A stretch of DNA of 64,000 bases, taken from contig JAPOXG010000117.1 in assembly GCA_026707225.1 (NCBI GenBank), positions 1 through 64,000 on the forward strand. The letters run 5' to 3'. This stretch comes from Chloroflexota bacterium (GTDB lineage Bacteria > Chloroflexota > Anaerolineae > Aggregatilineales > Phototrophicaceae). The translations under genes and the position numbers were made by a program. Numbering within the stretch: position 1 is the stretch's first letter; every line of letters starts with the position of its first letter. Under the pieces are notes generated by a model. That model was not told the DNA's origin and searched no databases. It saw only the letters and a list, made by a program, of their open reading frames with translations. Positions 37,327-46,563 of this stretch are shown here, piece after piece.

Positions 37327-37666
37327 GGTCGATTCGCGTCCGTCCATTCGCGGCAAGAGCGACGCCGATGACATCAATGCGCCACCCGGATTCCGCGTCA
37401 ATGTCATGCTCGTGCAAGTACTGATAGACCGCTTTCAGCATTCGTTCGTGCTTGGCCGGGGTAACCGCCTCCAGCGCCGCTTCGGCGCCGGCCCGGCGGC
37501 GGGTTTTCACTTCAACGAAGACAAGAATCTCATCCCGTTTCGCGACGATGTCCAGCTCGCCGACAATAGTCGACCAATTCGTTTCAACGATTGTGTAGCC
37601 TTTGGCGCGCAGGTATTCGATCGCGATTCTTTCGCCGGCCGCGCCCGTTCGATTCGAATTCGACAC
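37301..37666 (-). CDS. YraN/UPF0102 family protein
   Basis: 121 residues. The fold is like Holliday-junction resolvases and other restriction-type nucleases: GERIAIEYLRAKGY, NWSTIVGELDIVAKRDEILVFVEVKTRR, with the D and ExK residues of the PD-(D/E)xK core visible. The function is unknown; nuclease activity is inferred from the family. The start is GTG at 37666 with only a weak upstream site. It is the first gene of the group with miaA and overlaps it. Confidence 0.9.
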   Translation of the reverse strand: MSNSNRTGAAGERIAIEYLRAKGYTIVETNWSTIVGELDIVAKRDEILVFVEVKTRRRAGAEAALEAVTPAKHERMLKAVYQYLHEHDIDAESGWRIDVIGVALAANGRTRIDHVEDAFDW

Positions 37667-38147
37667 TATGTCTCAGCTAGATTCTGTGGGCCCTTCTATT
37701 ATACGCGTTGTTCTGCGCTGAGGCTCGTGCGTGGCAAGCTCTGTATGACTGAATACGCAAGTCGTCTGACGGTTAGTGTCTACGCGACCCTCTGAGCCCT
37801 GGCATTTGGCCAACCTGCCATCCTGCGCCTGCAATCATGTGGAGATTTGTAGGGGCGACTTTGTGAGTCGCCCTAACGCACGAACTGTCACATGCGCGGG
37901 CGAGTCACCGCCTCGCCCCTAGAACTTCTAGTTGTCATGCATTCATTGTTTTGTTTGAACGATGTAGTGATTAGCGGGAGACGGTGGTGAATGAATCTAT
38001 GCGCTGCTCGCCAACGAAAACAAACCCACGACATTAAAAGCTCCCCAGTGAGACCACTGTTGCAATTGTGCCGTTCTGCGCTAGTATCCTTTGCTTGATA
38101 ATTGTCATGCGCATTGACGCCGAGATAGATCTTTGGGGAGATTAAAA
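37667..38147. other. Divergent gap before hppA with two repeats
   Basis: This is about 480 bases between the divergent YraN and hppA genes. It holds palindromic repeats at 37849-37874 and 37898-37922. Possible promoter boxes near 38080-38110 (for example GATAAT) have no good -35. I see no gene or structured RNA. Confidence 0.6.
37849..37922. repeat. Two palindromic GGGGCGA-type repeats
   Basis: 37849-37874 reads GTAGGGGCGACTTTGTGAGTCGCCCT. 37898-37922 is a less perfect copy ending CTCGCCCCTAG. Confidence 0.75.
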
Positions 38148-40286
38148 TTGAATATGGACATGAATACCGCGGTCGCAGTCGCGGTTGTGGCCAGCATCGT
38201 TGGATTGCTATTCGCGCTTTACCAGCGCAGCTTTGTGCTTTCGCAAGACGAAGGCTCTGACAAGATGAAGCAGATTGCGGCGGCGATCCAGCGGGGCGCG
38301 CAAGCCTTTCTCAGCCGCGAGTATCGCGCCGTGGCCATTCTTGTTTTGATCGTCACGGTAGCGTTGGTTGCCTTGAGCCAGGTGCCGGGCTCCGGCATGT
38401 CGATAATGACCGCGGTGGCTTTCGTCCTTGGCGCTTTGGCTTCCGGTTTGTCGGGTTATATTGGCATGTATATCGCGGTGCGCGCCAATGTGCGGACGGC
38501 GCAGGCCGCTTCGCAGAGCCTCAACATGGGCTTGCGGGTGGCATTCGCCAGCGGCACGGTGATGAGCACGATGGTGGTGTCGCTGGCGCTGCTGGGCATC
38601 AGCCTGCTGTTCATTCTGTTTGTCAATCAATTGGGCGATGCGGCGCAAGCGGCGTCGGCGCTGGCCGGCTTTGGCTTCGGCGGCACCTCAATCGCTATCT
38701 TCGCGCGCGTCGGCGGCGGCATCTACACCAAAGCGGCCGATGTCGGCGCGGATCTGGTGGGCAAGACGGAAGCGGGTATCCCGGAAGATGATCCGCGCAA
38801 TCCGGCCACGATTGCTGACAACGTTGGCGACAATGTGGGCGATGTGGCCGGCATGGGTTCCGATCTCTTCGAGAGTTACGCCAGCTCGATCATCGCGGCG
38901 ATTTCCCTGGCGACGACAGCCGGCATATTCGTTGATGATGGCTTGCTCGCCGCGCAAATCTTTCCCATTCTCGTAGCGGCGGCCGGCTTGATCGTCAGCA
39001 TCATCGCCAGCTTCCTGGTCAAAACCGAAGAAGGCGCCGATCAGGAACGCCTGCTGGGCAGCATCCGCAGCGGCATTTACAGCGCCTCAGGCTTGATCGC
39101 GGTGGTGATCATCATCCTGGGTTTGAGCCTGCCCTTCGGCGACAAAAATATCGGCGTGATCATCGCGACCCTGAGCGGTTTGATCGGCGGCGTCTTGATC
39201 GGCTATTTCACCGAGTACTTCACCGCCGATACCTACGGGCCGACGAAGGCGCTTTCGGCATCGGCCGAGGGCGGCGCTGGCATCGTAGTCATTCGCGGCT
39301 TGGCGCTGGGCATGATGAGCACGCTGGCGCCGGTTATCATTGTGGTCGTGGTGACGCTATTGGCGACCTCACAGGCAGGTCTGTACGGCGTGGCGGTGGC
39401 GGCGGTGGGCATGCTCTCGACGCTAGGCATCACGCTGGCGACCGACGCCTACGGTCCGGTGGCGGACAACGCTGGCGGCATCGCCGAAATGTCGGACTTG
39501 CCGGAAGCAGTGCGCGACCGCACTGACGCGTTGGACAGCCTGGGCAATACGACAGCGGCGACCGGCAAGGGCTTCGCCATCGGCTCGGCGGCGATGACAG
39601 CCTTGGCGCTGACAGCCGCCTTTATCACGGCGCTGACGGCTGGCGGCAGCGTGGCATTGGGCGCGGCGGTGAATCCGGCCGACTTGCTGCTGAATCCGCA
39701 GTTCGTGACGGGCTTGTTCATCGGCGGCTTGCTGCCCTTCGTATTCAGCGCGCTGACGATGGTGGCGGTGGGCGATGCGGCGCAGCAAATTGTTGAAGAA
39801 GTGCGGCGGCAATTCCGCGAGATCAAAGGCATTATGGAAGGCGAGGCCGAGCCGGATTACGAGCGCTGCGTTGCCATCAGCACGGACAGCGCCATCAGGC
39901 AGATGCTGCTGCCCGGTGTCATCGCTGTCGGTGTGCCGGTTGGCTTGGCTCTGCTGGCGGTGGTCGGCAAAGGCAATGTCTTGGGCGAGTTTATCGCGCC
40001 GATTTCACTGGTTGGCGTCTTGCTTGGGTCGCTGGTATCCGCCTTTATGCTGGCGGTGATGATGGCGAACGCGGGCGGCGCCTGGGACAACGCCAAGAAG
40101 CACATTGAAGCGGGCAACCTGGGCGGCAAAGGCTCGGACGCGCACAAAGCGGCTGTGGTCGGCGATACTGTTGGCGATCCCTTCAAAGATACGTCCGGTC
40201 CGTCGTTGAATATCCTATTGAAGCTGCTGGCGATTGTGTCCCTGGTGATCGCGCCCTTGATCGGCAACGCCTTTCCGCCGATGTAG
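38148..40286 (+). CDS. hppA: Membrane-bound ion-pumping pyrophosphatase
   Basis: 712 residues with about 16 membrane helices. It couples hydrolysis of pyrophosphate to pumping of H+ or Na+. Catalytic loops are visible: DVGADLVGKTEAGIPEDDPRNPATIADNVGDNVGD and DAYGPVADNAGGIAEM, and near the C-terminus DAHKAAVVGDTVGDPFKDTSGPS. The ion-dependence site reads GNTTAATGKGFAIG, with Ala and Gly as in K+-dependent enzymes; K+-independent types have Lys. The start is TTG at 38148, seven bases after GGGGAG; ATG 38154 or 38160 are alternatives. It stands alone. Confidence 0.95.
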   Translation: MNMDMNTAVAVAVVASIVGLLFALYQRSFVLSQDEGSDKMKQIAAAIQRGAQAFLSREYRAVAILVLIVTVALVALSQVPGSGMSIMTAVAFVLGALASGLSGYIGMYIAVRANVRTAQAASQSLNMGLRVAFASGTVMSTMVVSLALLGISLLFILFVNQLGDAAQAASALAGFGFGGTSIAIFARVGGGIYTKAADVGADLVGKTEAGIPEDDPRNPATIADNVGDNVGDVAGMGSDLFESYASSIIAAISLATTAGIFVDDGLLAAQIFPILVAAAGLIVSIIASFLVKTEEGADQERLLGSIRSGIYSASGLIAVVIIILGLSLPFGDKNIGVIIATLSGLIGGVLIGYFTEYFTADTYGPTKALSASAEGGAGIVVIRGLALGMMSTLAPVIIVVVVTLLATSQAGLYGVAVAAVGMLSTLGITLATDAYGPVADNAGGIAEMSDLPEAVRDRTDALDSLGNTTAATGKGFAIGSAAMTALALTAAFITALTAGGSVALGAAVNPADLLLNPQFVTGLFIGGLLPFVFSALTMVAVGDAAQQIVEEVRRQFREIKGIMEGEAEPDYERCVAISTDSAIRQMLLPGVIAVGVPVGLALLAVVGKGNVLGEFIAPISLVGVLLGSLVSAFMLAVMMANAGGAWDNAKKHIEAGNLGGKGSDAHKAAVVGDTVGDPFKDTSGPSLNILLKLLAIVSLVIAPLIGNAFPPM

Positions 40287-40323
40287 CAAGCGCCAACCAC
40301 AGGAATTCGAATGGTGGTGGTGG

Positions 40324-40401
40324 GGGGCGACTCGGTGATCCGCTCGCTGGAACGCGAAAATGGGCCGAGGCTACCCCTTATGTCGCCCGAACATGTCGCC
40401 C
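40324..40401. repeat. Degenerate GGGGCGA-type repeat with long loop
   Basis: GGGGCGACTCGG at 40324-40335 is answered by GTCGCCC at 40382-40388 and again at 40395-40401. It lies between hppA and the MaoC gene, just before the ribosome binding site of the latter. Confidence 0.5.
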
Positions 40402-40417
40402 GAGGTAAGGTCTGCTG

Positions 40418-40882
40418 ATGAAAATGGAACAGGATGGACCGCGCGGTCTCTACTTCGAAGAATTTGAAGTGGGCGCGACGATGCGGACGCGCGGCCGCAC
40501 CATCACCGAAGCGGATTTGGTGCAATTCGCGGCTCTGACCGGCGACTGCAACCCGATGCACACCGACGCTGAATACGCCAAGGACTCGTTCATGGGGCAG
40601 CGGGTGGCGCATGGCATGCTGACGTTGAGCTACGCGGTCGGGCAAGCCTATCAGCTGGGCATACTGGAACGCACGGTACTGGGCTTTCGCGGTCTGGAGA
40701 TGAAATTCAGCAGTCCGGTTTATATTGGTGATACCATTCACGTCGAGTTGAAGGTGATGGAGACGAAAGCAACGCGCCGGCTTGGTGGCGGCGCCGTCGT
40801 GCTGGATACCCGAATCGTCAAGCAGGACGGCACGGTTGCGCAGAAGGGGACTTTGACGCTCTTGATGATGTCGAAGCCCTGA
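40418..40882 (+). CDS. MaoC-like (hot-dog) dehydratase
   Basis: 154 residues. The MaoC/R-hydratase motif LVQFAALTGDCNPMHTDAEYA has the catalytic Asp and His. It should hydrate or dehydrate an enoyl- or hydroxyacyl-CoA, but the substrate is unknown. AGGTAAGG precedes the ATG. It ends eight bases from the end of the convergent CrtI-like gene. No other fatty-acid genes are nearby. Confidence 0.9.
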   Translation: MKMEQDGPRGLYFEEFEVGATMRTRGRTITEADLVQFAALTGDCNPMHTDAEYAKDSFMGQRVAHGMLTLSYAVGQAYQLGILERTVLGFRGLEMKFSSPVYIGDTIHVELKVMETKATRRLGGGAVVLDTRIVKQDGTVAQKGTLTLLMMSKP

Positions 40883-40890
40883 CGCCGAAA

Positions 40891-42357
40891 CTAGCGCAGG
40901 TCATGGCGCAGCAAAGCCGCGGCTGCCTTGGCCGAAAGCAGCGCCTGAGGCAGGCCGCCACCCGGCACCACCGCTCCACCGACCTGATAAAGATTCTGTA
41001 GATGGCGGCTGCGAATCTGTGGTCGCGCCAGCGCCGCGTGACGACCATGCGGCAATTCCCCATATAAGGCGCCGCGCCAGGCGCCGGACATTCGGCTCAG
41101 GTCGGCCGGCGTCAGGCGTTTTTCCAGCCGAATCCGATCGCGCAGCTCCAAGCCATATCGCCGGGCCAGGATCGTCAGCACGCGGTCGCGAACGATATCG
41201 CCCTGCGTCGCCCAGTCTACCTTCTCCGACAGAGCGGGCGCGTTGACCTGGATCAGCCAATTCTCTTGATTGACCGGCGCCTGAAGCGGGTCAGTCTTGC
41301 AGCTGACGCTCAGTGTGATCGTCGGGTCAGCGGGCATGACGGCGCGCCTGAAGATCTGATCGACTTCGACGCGATAATCGTCGGAGAAGAAGACGTTGTG
41401 GTGGGCGAGTTGAGGCATGGCGCCGCGGATGCCGAGCAGCAAAATAAAGGCTGAGCTGGACATTGGCCGCTGCGCCAGCCGCCGCATGGCCGGAGCGGGA
41501 ACAGCGTCAGCCGGCAGCAAGTAGCGGGCAGTCGCGATCGGATCGATGTTGGACAGGACCGCGTCGGCCGGCAGGAATTCGCCATCCCTATGAAGCGCCA
41601 CGCCGGTCGCTCTTTTGCCGTCGATTTCAATCCGCTTGACCGGGCAGGACAGGCGGATGCTCACCTCGAATTCACGAGCCAGCTTCGCCAATGCCTCCGG
41701 GATTGCCGACAGACCGCCGCGCGGATGCCACAAGCCGTCATTCAAAACGGCATGCGCCAGTTCGTTGGCCGTCGCAGGCGCGGTGGGACTGCCGCCATCC
41801 TGACAAGCGCTGTGGGCAAGTATGCGTACAAGCTTCTCCGAGCGCAGGAATCGGCTAATGGCACCGTGTGCGCTGTGAAAGGGACCGGCGCGCAGCCAGC
41901 TGGCGAATAGCGAGTCGGTCGCGGTCTCACCCTTGCCAAAGCCAAAACGGCGCAGCCCATGTATGCGAGCGGCATAAGCCAAAAAGCGCAAGTAGCCCGA
42001 GACATCAGCCGGCTCGATCTGGGAGATCTCGGACGCGGTCTTCGTCCAATCCCGATAAGAATTGAAGACGCCGCCGTCGGGGAAGAAGAATCGCATTTGT
42101 GGATCAATCGCGAGCCATTGCAGATAATCTTCCGCGTTGCGCCCGAGATCGCGAAAGAGCGCTTCCAACTCGCGCCTGGCGGAAAAAGCCGGCGGATTGA
42201 TTGTCCAGCTGCAACCGCCGGCATGATAAGCGCTGACGAGCCCGCCGACCTGCGGATTCTGCTCCAAAACGGTGACGTCATAGCCGGCCTGCGCCAGCCG
42301 AAGCGCAGCGGCCAAGCCGCCGATGCCCGCGCCAATGACAATGACGGTCTTAGGCAT
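40891..42357 (-). CDS. CrtI-like FAD-dependent oxidoreductase
   Basis: 488 residues. The Rossmann motif VIVIGAGIGGLAAALRLAQAGYDVTVLEQN binds FAD, and the phytoene-desaturase ending GGAVVPGGGLPQALLSAKAAA is present. Such enzymes desaturate carotenoids or oxidise related lipids. No carotenoid genes are nearby, so the substrate is open. I start at 42357 (MPKTVIVIGAG), with AAGGT eight bases upstream. Longer in-frame starts at 42372 and 42423 add residues with no homology. It lies 160 bases downstream of the SRPBCC gene. Confidence 0.85.
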   Translation of the reverse strand: MPKTVIVIGAGIGGLAAALRLAQAGYDVTVLEQNPQVGGLVSAYHAGGCSWTINPPAFSARRELEALFRDLGRNAEDYLQWLAIDPQMRFFFPDGGVFNSYRDWTKTASEISQIEPADVSGYLRFLAYAARIHGLRRFGFGKGETATDSLFASWLRAGPFHSAHGAISRFLRSEKLVRILAHSACQDGGSPTAPATANELAHAVLNDGLWHPRGGLSAIPEALAKLAREFEVSIRLSCPVKRIEIDGKRATGVALHRDGEFLPADAVLSNIDPIATARYLLPADAVPAPAMRRLAQRPMSSSAFILLLGIRGAMPQLAHHNVFFSDDYRVEVDQIFRRAVMPADPTITLSVSCKTDPLQAPVNQENWLIQVNAPALSEKVDWATQGDIVRDRVLTILARRYGLELRDRIRLEKRLTPADLSRMSGAWRGALYGELPHGRHAALARPQIRSRHLQNLYQVGGAVVPGGGLPQALLSAKAAAALLRHDLR

Positions 42358-42516
42358 GGCGGCGACCTTCATCCAAGACAACTCTTGGCCTTGGACGCGC
42401 GCTATGAGGCGCCACCGAAGCAAATGCGCTGTTCATCGTCTCAGTAGCGGCTGATTCCGCGTACTCTCAGGTGGAATTAAGATACAGCAACAGATTGCGC
42501 TTGGCAAATGGTCCAG

Positions 42517-42882
42517 TTAGCCGACGTTCGATTGCAGCGCCCGCCGCGTGCGCCAGTGACGATAGGCGAAGTTATGTTCGCGGCGCCAGTAGGCCAGCGG
42601 TCCCCGCATCTGCAGGTCGGCGAAGGAATCGGGAGTGAGTCCCGGCTCATGGCGCGCAATCCAGCGGATGGGGAGAGGACCGAAAGAGAGCGTGAATTCG
42701 ATTTCGCCGTCAGTCAGCGAGCGGCGCTCGTCGCGATGCGCCTGCATGCGGATCGGCGGCGGCGTCAGACTGGCCAATGCGCGCGGCGCTTTGTGAATGC
42801 GTTTGATATCCGCGAGCGTGGCCTTGATGACGCTCGATTTCTGGACGACGCGGGTAAGCGCTGGCGGTTCCACTAGCGACAT
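42517..42882 (-). CDS. Shortened SRPBCC-family (START-like) protein
   Basis: 121 residues. The N-terminal 100 residues fit SRPBCC lipid-cavity proteins (SSVIKATLADIKRIHKAPRAL, LTPPPIRMQAHRDERRSLTDGEIEFTLSFGPLPIRWIARHEPG, GPLAYWRREHNF). The C-terminal helix FAYRHWRTRRAL also fits the family. About 40 residues that normally separate these two parts are missing in frame, so the cavity may be incomplete. It follows pyrF by 34 bases and is the last gene of that group; the ribosome binding site is weak. It is either a decayed gene or a compact variant. Confidence 0.7.
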   Translation of the reverse strand: MSLVEPPALTRVVQKSSVIKATLADIKRIHKAPRALASLTPPPIRMQAHRDERRSLTDGEIEFTLSFGPLPIRWIARHEPGLTPDSFADLQMRGPLAYWRREHNFAYRHWRTRRALQSNVG

Positions 42883-42916
42883 TGTTAGTTAATTTCTCTG
42901 GCAGCCAATGCGCGGG

Positions 42917-43720
42917 CTAACGATGGACATTGATCGCCGCGCGCAGACCGGATGCCGCTCCCGCTGGATCATCGGCGAAGATGATGGCGCGCGAAGAATT
43001 GATGATCAACCCGCGGCCGGCGCTATTCAGTCCCGCTTCGACGGCGGCTTTGATGTCGCCGCCTTGGGCGCCGACGCCGGGAACGAGCAGCGTCATCTCG
43101 CCGACGATTGCGCGAATCTGCGCCATTTCTTGCGGATTCCTCCCCGAGGCGACCAGCATGCAGTTGCCCTTCGCGTTCCACTCGGCAGCCGTCTTCTCGG
43201 CGACCAACTGCCACAAGGGCTTGGAATTCACTTGCAGATTCTGATACTCGGCGGAGCCGGGATTCGAAGTTCGACAAAGGATGATGCACGCTTTGTCGGC
43301 ATAATTGAGGAAGGGCTGGAGCGCGTCGCGGCCGAGGTAAGGGTTGAGCGTGACGGCATCAAAGCCGAGCTGGTCGAAAATCGCGCGGGCGTAAGCGCTG
43401 CTGGTATTGCCAATATCGGCGCGCTTGGCATCGCTGATGATCAGGATATCGGGATGACGCTGCCGCAGGAATGCCACCGATTGCGCCAATTGCAGCCAGC
43501 CAGCGGCGCCGTTCGCCTCATAAAAGGCCATGTTGAATTTGAAAGCGGCGGCGTATTCGGCGGTCGTGTCGATGATATGGCGGTTGAAAGCCAGCTGGGG
43601 CGCGTCATGTTTGCGGTAGCTGGCCGGCAGCTTGCCGATATCGCTGTCCAAGCCGACGCAGAGGAGGGAACCGGCAGCCTCGACGCGGGCATTGTATTTG
43701 TCGCTGGCGTTCATCGTCAT
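42917..43720 (-). CDS. pyrF: Orotidine 5'-phosphate decarboxylase
   Basis: 267 residues, the last step of UMP synthesis. The catalytic motif SDAKRADIGNTS has the Asp-Lys-Asp triad of the group-2 (longer) decarboxylases. The start at 43720 overlaps the pyrE stop (ATGA), so translation is coupled. An upstream in-frame start at 43819 lies inside pyrE and adds unrelated sequence. Confidence 0.95.
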   Translation of the reverse strand: MTMNASDKYNARVEAAGSLLCVGLDSDIGKLPASYRKHDAPQLAFNRHIIDTTAEYAAAFKFNMAFYEANGAAGWLQLAQSVAFLRQRHPDILIISDAKRADIGNTSSAYARAIFDQLGFDAVTLNPYLGRDALQPFLNYADKACIILCRTSNPGSAEYQNLQVNSKPLWQLVAEKTAAEWNAKGNCMLVASGRNPQEMAQIRAIVGEMTLLVPGVGAQGGDIKAAVEAGLNSAGRGLIINSSRAIIFADDPAGAASGLRAAINVHR

Positions 43721-44355
43721 TGCGCATCCCAGGCCTGGGGATCGGCGAGCCAGCGCCTTATCCGCGTGAGCTGCTCCGCAGTCAGCAATTGCTCGCCTTG
43801 CGCCAGCTCGAGCAGGCACTGAAAATTGGTCAGGGCATGCAAGGCGATATCGGCGCGATCAAAGGCAAGTCGAGCCTCGTCGAAGCCGTAACTGATGATG
43901 GCAAGGGCGTCGGTCACCATTGCGCCGGCTGCGCGCAGAGCCTCCACTGCCGACAGGCTGCTGCCGCCGGTGGTGATGAGATCCTCCACCAACAGAACAC
44001 GGCGCCCGGCAACCGGGCCGCCTTCGACGCGATTGCCCATGCCGTGTCCCTTGGTCTCCTTGCGAATGAATACGGAAGGCAGGCTCATGTTGTAGGCGAG
44101 CGCCGAACTATGCGGTACGCCGCCCACCGCCACCCCTGCAATGATGTCGAAGGGCAATTGTCGGGTTTCGATCAAGGTTTTAAAACCTTCGATGATGACA
44201 TGCCAAGCGGCGGGATGATAAATCAACCGGCGATTATCGACATATACCGGCGAACGAATGCCGGACTTGAAAGTGATGGGCGAAGTGGGCGAGAAGCGGA
44301 TCGCGCCGATTTCAAGCAAGGCTTTCGCGCTGGACCGTTTCGTATTCGTAGTCAT
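43717..44355 (-). CDS. pyrE: Orotate phosphoribosyltransferase
   Basis: 212 residues. It joins orotate to PRPP. The PRPP-binding motif VLLVEDLITTGGSS and the flexible catalytic loop KETKGHGMGNRVEG are present. It overlaps pyrD by 44 bases at its start and pyrF by four at its end. Confidence 0.96.
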   Translation of the reverse strand: MTTNTKRSSAKALLEIGAIRFSPTSPITFKSGIRSPVYVDNRRLIYHPAAWHVIIEGFKTLIETRQLPFDIIAGVAVGGVPHSSALAYNMSLPSVFIRKETKGHGMGNRVEGGPVAGRRVLLVEDLITTGGSSLSAVEALRAAGAMVTDALAIISYGFDEARLAFDRADIALHALTNFQCLLELAQGEQLLTAEQLTRIRRWLADPQAWDAQ

Positions 44356-45490
44356 GCTCTGCGAGCTCGCTTTCGATTATGGCGGCGGCGAAGGGACCGC
44401 GATATACGAGAGCCGACCAATACTGCCCGGCTTCGACGCCGAGGTCCAGAAATTGGCGGAAGCTGGCGCCGTCGAGGAGGCCGCCGCAAGCAATCACATC
44501 GACGGCGTAGCCATGTCGCTGTTTCTCAGCCAGCAGCTGACGGACGGCGTCGAGGGCAGCGGGAAAGAGGTCGCCGCCGCCGACGCCCGCTTGTACCGCG
44601 TCGTCGTCCGCGCTGGGCTGCGCCAGCGTGTTGGTCGCGATGACGGCTTCGACCCCGACTTCGTCAAACAGGCGCATCAATCGGCGATACTGTTCGATTG
44701 CCAGCCCTGGGCTGATCTTGACCCACAGCGGAATTTCGAGCTCGCGCGCGCGCAGGCAATCGATGAACGCGCCGCAGAGCTGACTCGTCTCCGCCTCCAA
44801 TTGATGTCCCTGCGGGTCGTCTTCGGTGTTGGGGCAGCTGAGGTTGAGCGTGAACCAAGTCGGCTGGACGCCGGCATTTAGGAAGAAGGCGACCGACTCG
44901 ACGACCTGTCGCGTCTGCTCGTTAATATCCTCGACGCCGGGCGAGACGGCGATATTGATGCCGAATTCTTTAGGGAGCTGGCTGCGGCGCTCGCCCAAGA
45001 AGCGGGCGGCAGCATGGGCGCCGGGGTTGCGCAAGCCGACGCGGTTCTGCGTCGACTGCGTCGCTTCCTGCCGCCAGACGACCGTGCCCGGGTTGCCTAG
45101 GCGGGGAAATCGCGTGAAGGAGCCGAATTCCACCGGTCCCACCAGCGCCGGCACGATGCGCCAGCCGGGCATGATATTGCGTCCTTGGTTGACTGCGAGC
45201 AGGGCGTCCTCCTCGTCGGCGAAGCCGTCGCCTTTGACCAAACCCGCCGCCAAAATCAGGCGCTGCGACAGTCGCAGTCCGCCGACTTTGATTGCCGCGT
45301 CGCTGAAGCTAAGGCGGTGAAGCGCGGCGGCCAGCGCGGTGGCAAGCGGCAGGCCATCGAGCGCGCGGAGCAGACGAATGGCTTTGTCGTGCGCGTTCTG
45401 CGCAGAAGCACGAAATACGAGCGGGCGAATGAGCGATTGATAGGCGGCGCCAATGGCTCGCAGCAGCGCCGATTTGACCTTGGCGCTCAC
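44312..45490 (-). CDS. pyrD: Dihydroorotate dehydrogenase, quinone-type (class 2)
   Basis: 392 residues. It oxidises dihydroorotate to orotate with quinone at the membrane. The helical N-terminus (about 40 residues before the barrel) is typical of class 2 and serves membrane docking. FMN and substrate residues are seen in NLSCPNTED and VKISPGLA. The sequence around the first FMN loop (ILAAGLVKGDGFADEEDAL) is divergent. Its start overlaps the end of pyrC, and its end overlaps pyrE. Confidence 0.9.
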   Translation of the reverse strand: MSAKVKSALLRAIGAAYQSLIRPLVFRASAQNAHDKAIRLLRALDGLPLATALAAALHRLSFSDAAIKVGGLRLSQRLILAAGLVKGDGFADEEDALLAVNQGRNIMPGWRIVPALVGPVEFGSFTRFPRLGNPGTVVWRQEATQSTQNRVGLRNPGAHAAARFLGERRSQLPKEFGINIAVSPGVEDINEQTRQVVESVAFFLNAGVQPTWFTLNLSCPNTEDDPQGHQLEAETSQLCGAFIDCLRARELEIPLWVKISPGLAIEQYRRLMRLFDEVGVEAVIATNTLAQPSADDDAVQAGVGGGDLFPAALDAVRQLLAEKQRHGYAVDVIACGGLLDGASFRQFLDLGVEAGQYWSALVYRGPFAAAIIESELAEHDYEYETVQRESLA

Positions 45491-46563
45491 GCGACAAATC
45501 CAAAGAGATTGCGCCCGAAGCCCGGCTGGCTCAAGACCTTTTCTCCGTCATAAACTTGATGGCCGCGGATCCACACTTCAAGGACTTTACCGCAGGCACG
45601 CATGCCCTCAAAGGGCGACCAGCCGCATTTGGTCAGCAGATTCCGCCCTTCGATTAGGTAGCTCGAATCGGCGTCGACGAGGGTGTATGTCTTTGGCAGC
45701 GGGGTGATGCGCCAGATGCGCTGCACATTGAGCGAGAGCATGTCGCAGGCTCTTTGCAATGGAAGGCGGCCATCTTGAACCGCCTGCATCATCAAGGGCA
45801 GGGTCGTTTCCAATCCGGGAACGCCATAGGCTGGCTGGTCCGCTTCTTTTTCGGCGATGGTATGGGGCGCATGATCGGACTCGATGATATCGACGGCGCC
45901 CTGCCGAATGGCGCGCCAAAGCGCGCGCACGTCTGACTTGCGCTTGAGCTCCGGCTTCATCAGTCCAAAGCCGCCCAAAGCCGGCAAGTCGTCTTCGGAC
46001 AAAAACAAGTGATGCGGGCAGACGCCGACGGTGATCGGCAGCCCGTCTCGCTTCGCTTCAATCAAGAGCTTGATTTCGAATTCGCTGCTGATATGCAGAA
46101 AGTGCGTCGGCTGTCGGTATTTCCGCGCCAGATCGAGGATGTTGGCGATGGTCTCGCCTTCGGCATGCACGGCGATCAAGCGGTTGGTGGTCCAGGCGCG
46201 GTAGTGCCGCTCGCGCATGGCGCTGGATTCGATGAAGAGATCGCCGGTTGTGGCATTGTTATACATCTTCAGCCCGCAGACGCGCGCGGCGATGCGCTCG
46301 TATTCGGCGCTGTTATCGGTTTGAGAAGCGCCAAAGTAGAGCCCCCAGTCGCAGTGCGCCCTTTGGTCGATGCGCGCAAGCTTTTCGGTCAGCCGGGCAT
46401 CGTCGATCGTCGAGGGCGCGGTATTGGGCATATCGAAGACCGCCGTATAGCCGCCGGCGATGGCCGCCTTCGTCTCCGATGAGAAGGTCGCTTTGTGGGA
46501 CCAATCGAGATCACGCAGATGAGTATGCGGGTCAATCATGCCAGGGATTTTGATTTGCGGCAT
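45487..46563 (-). CDS. pyrC: Dihydroorotase
   Basis: 358 residues. It closes carbamoyl aspartate to dihydroorotate. Zinc ligands appear as DPHTHLR, with HAEGE, HLHIS-like HFLHIS and the catalytic Asp in ESDHAPHT. The lysine in GLKMYNNATTG is the likely carboxylated ligand. The ATG at 46563 overlaps the pyrB stop as TGATG; a TTG one codon earlier is less likely. It overlaps pyrD by four bases at its end. Confidence 0.95.
   Translation of the reverse strand: MPQIKIPGMIDPHTHLRDLDWSHKATFSSETKAAIAGGYTAVFDMPNTAPSTIDDARLTEKLARIDQRAHCDWGLYFGASQTDNSAEYERIAARVCGLKMYNNATTGDLFIESSAMRERHYRAWTTNRLIAVHAEGETIANILDLARKYRQPTHFLHISSEFEIKLLIEAKRDGLPITVGVCPHHLFLSEDDLPALGGFGLMKPELKRKSDVRALWRAIRQGAVDIIESDHAPHTIAEKEADQPAYGVPGLETTLPLMMQAVQDGRLPLQRACDMLSLNVQRIWRITPLPKTYTLVDADSSYLIEGRNLLTKCGWSPFEGMRACGKVLEVWIRGHQVYDGEKVLSQPGFGRNLFGFVA

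Noticed and set aside
37208..37795. Plus-strand frame of 195 codons before hppA
   Set aside because: It overlaps miaA and YraN on the other strand and has no ribosome binding site or family features.
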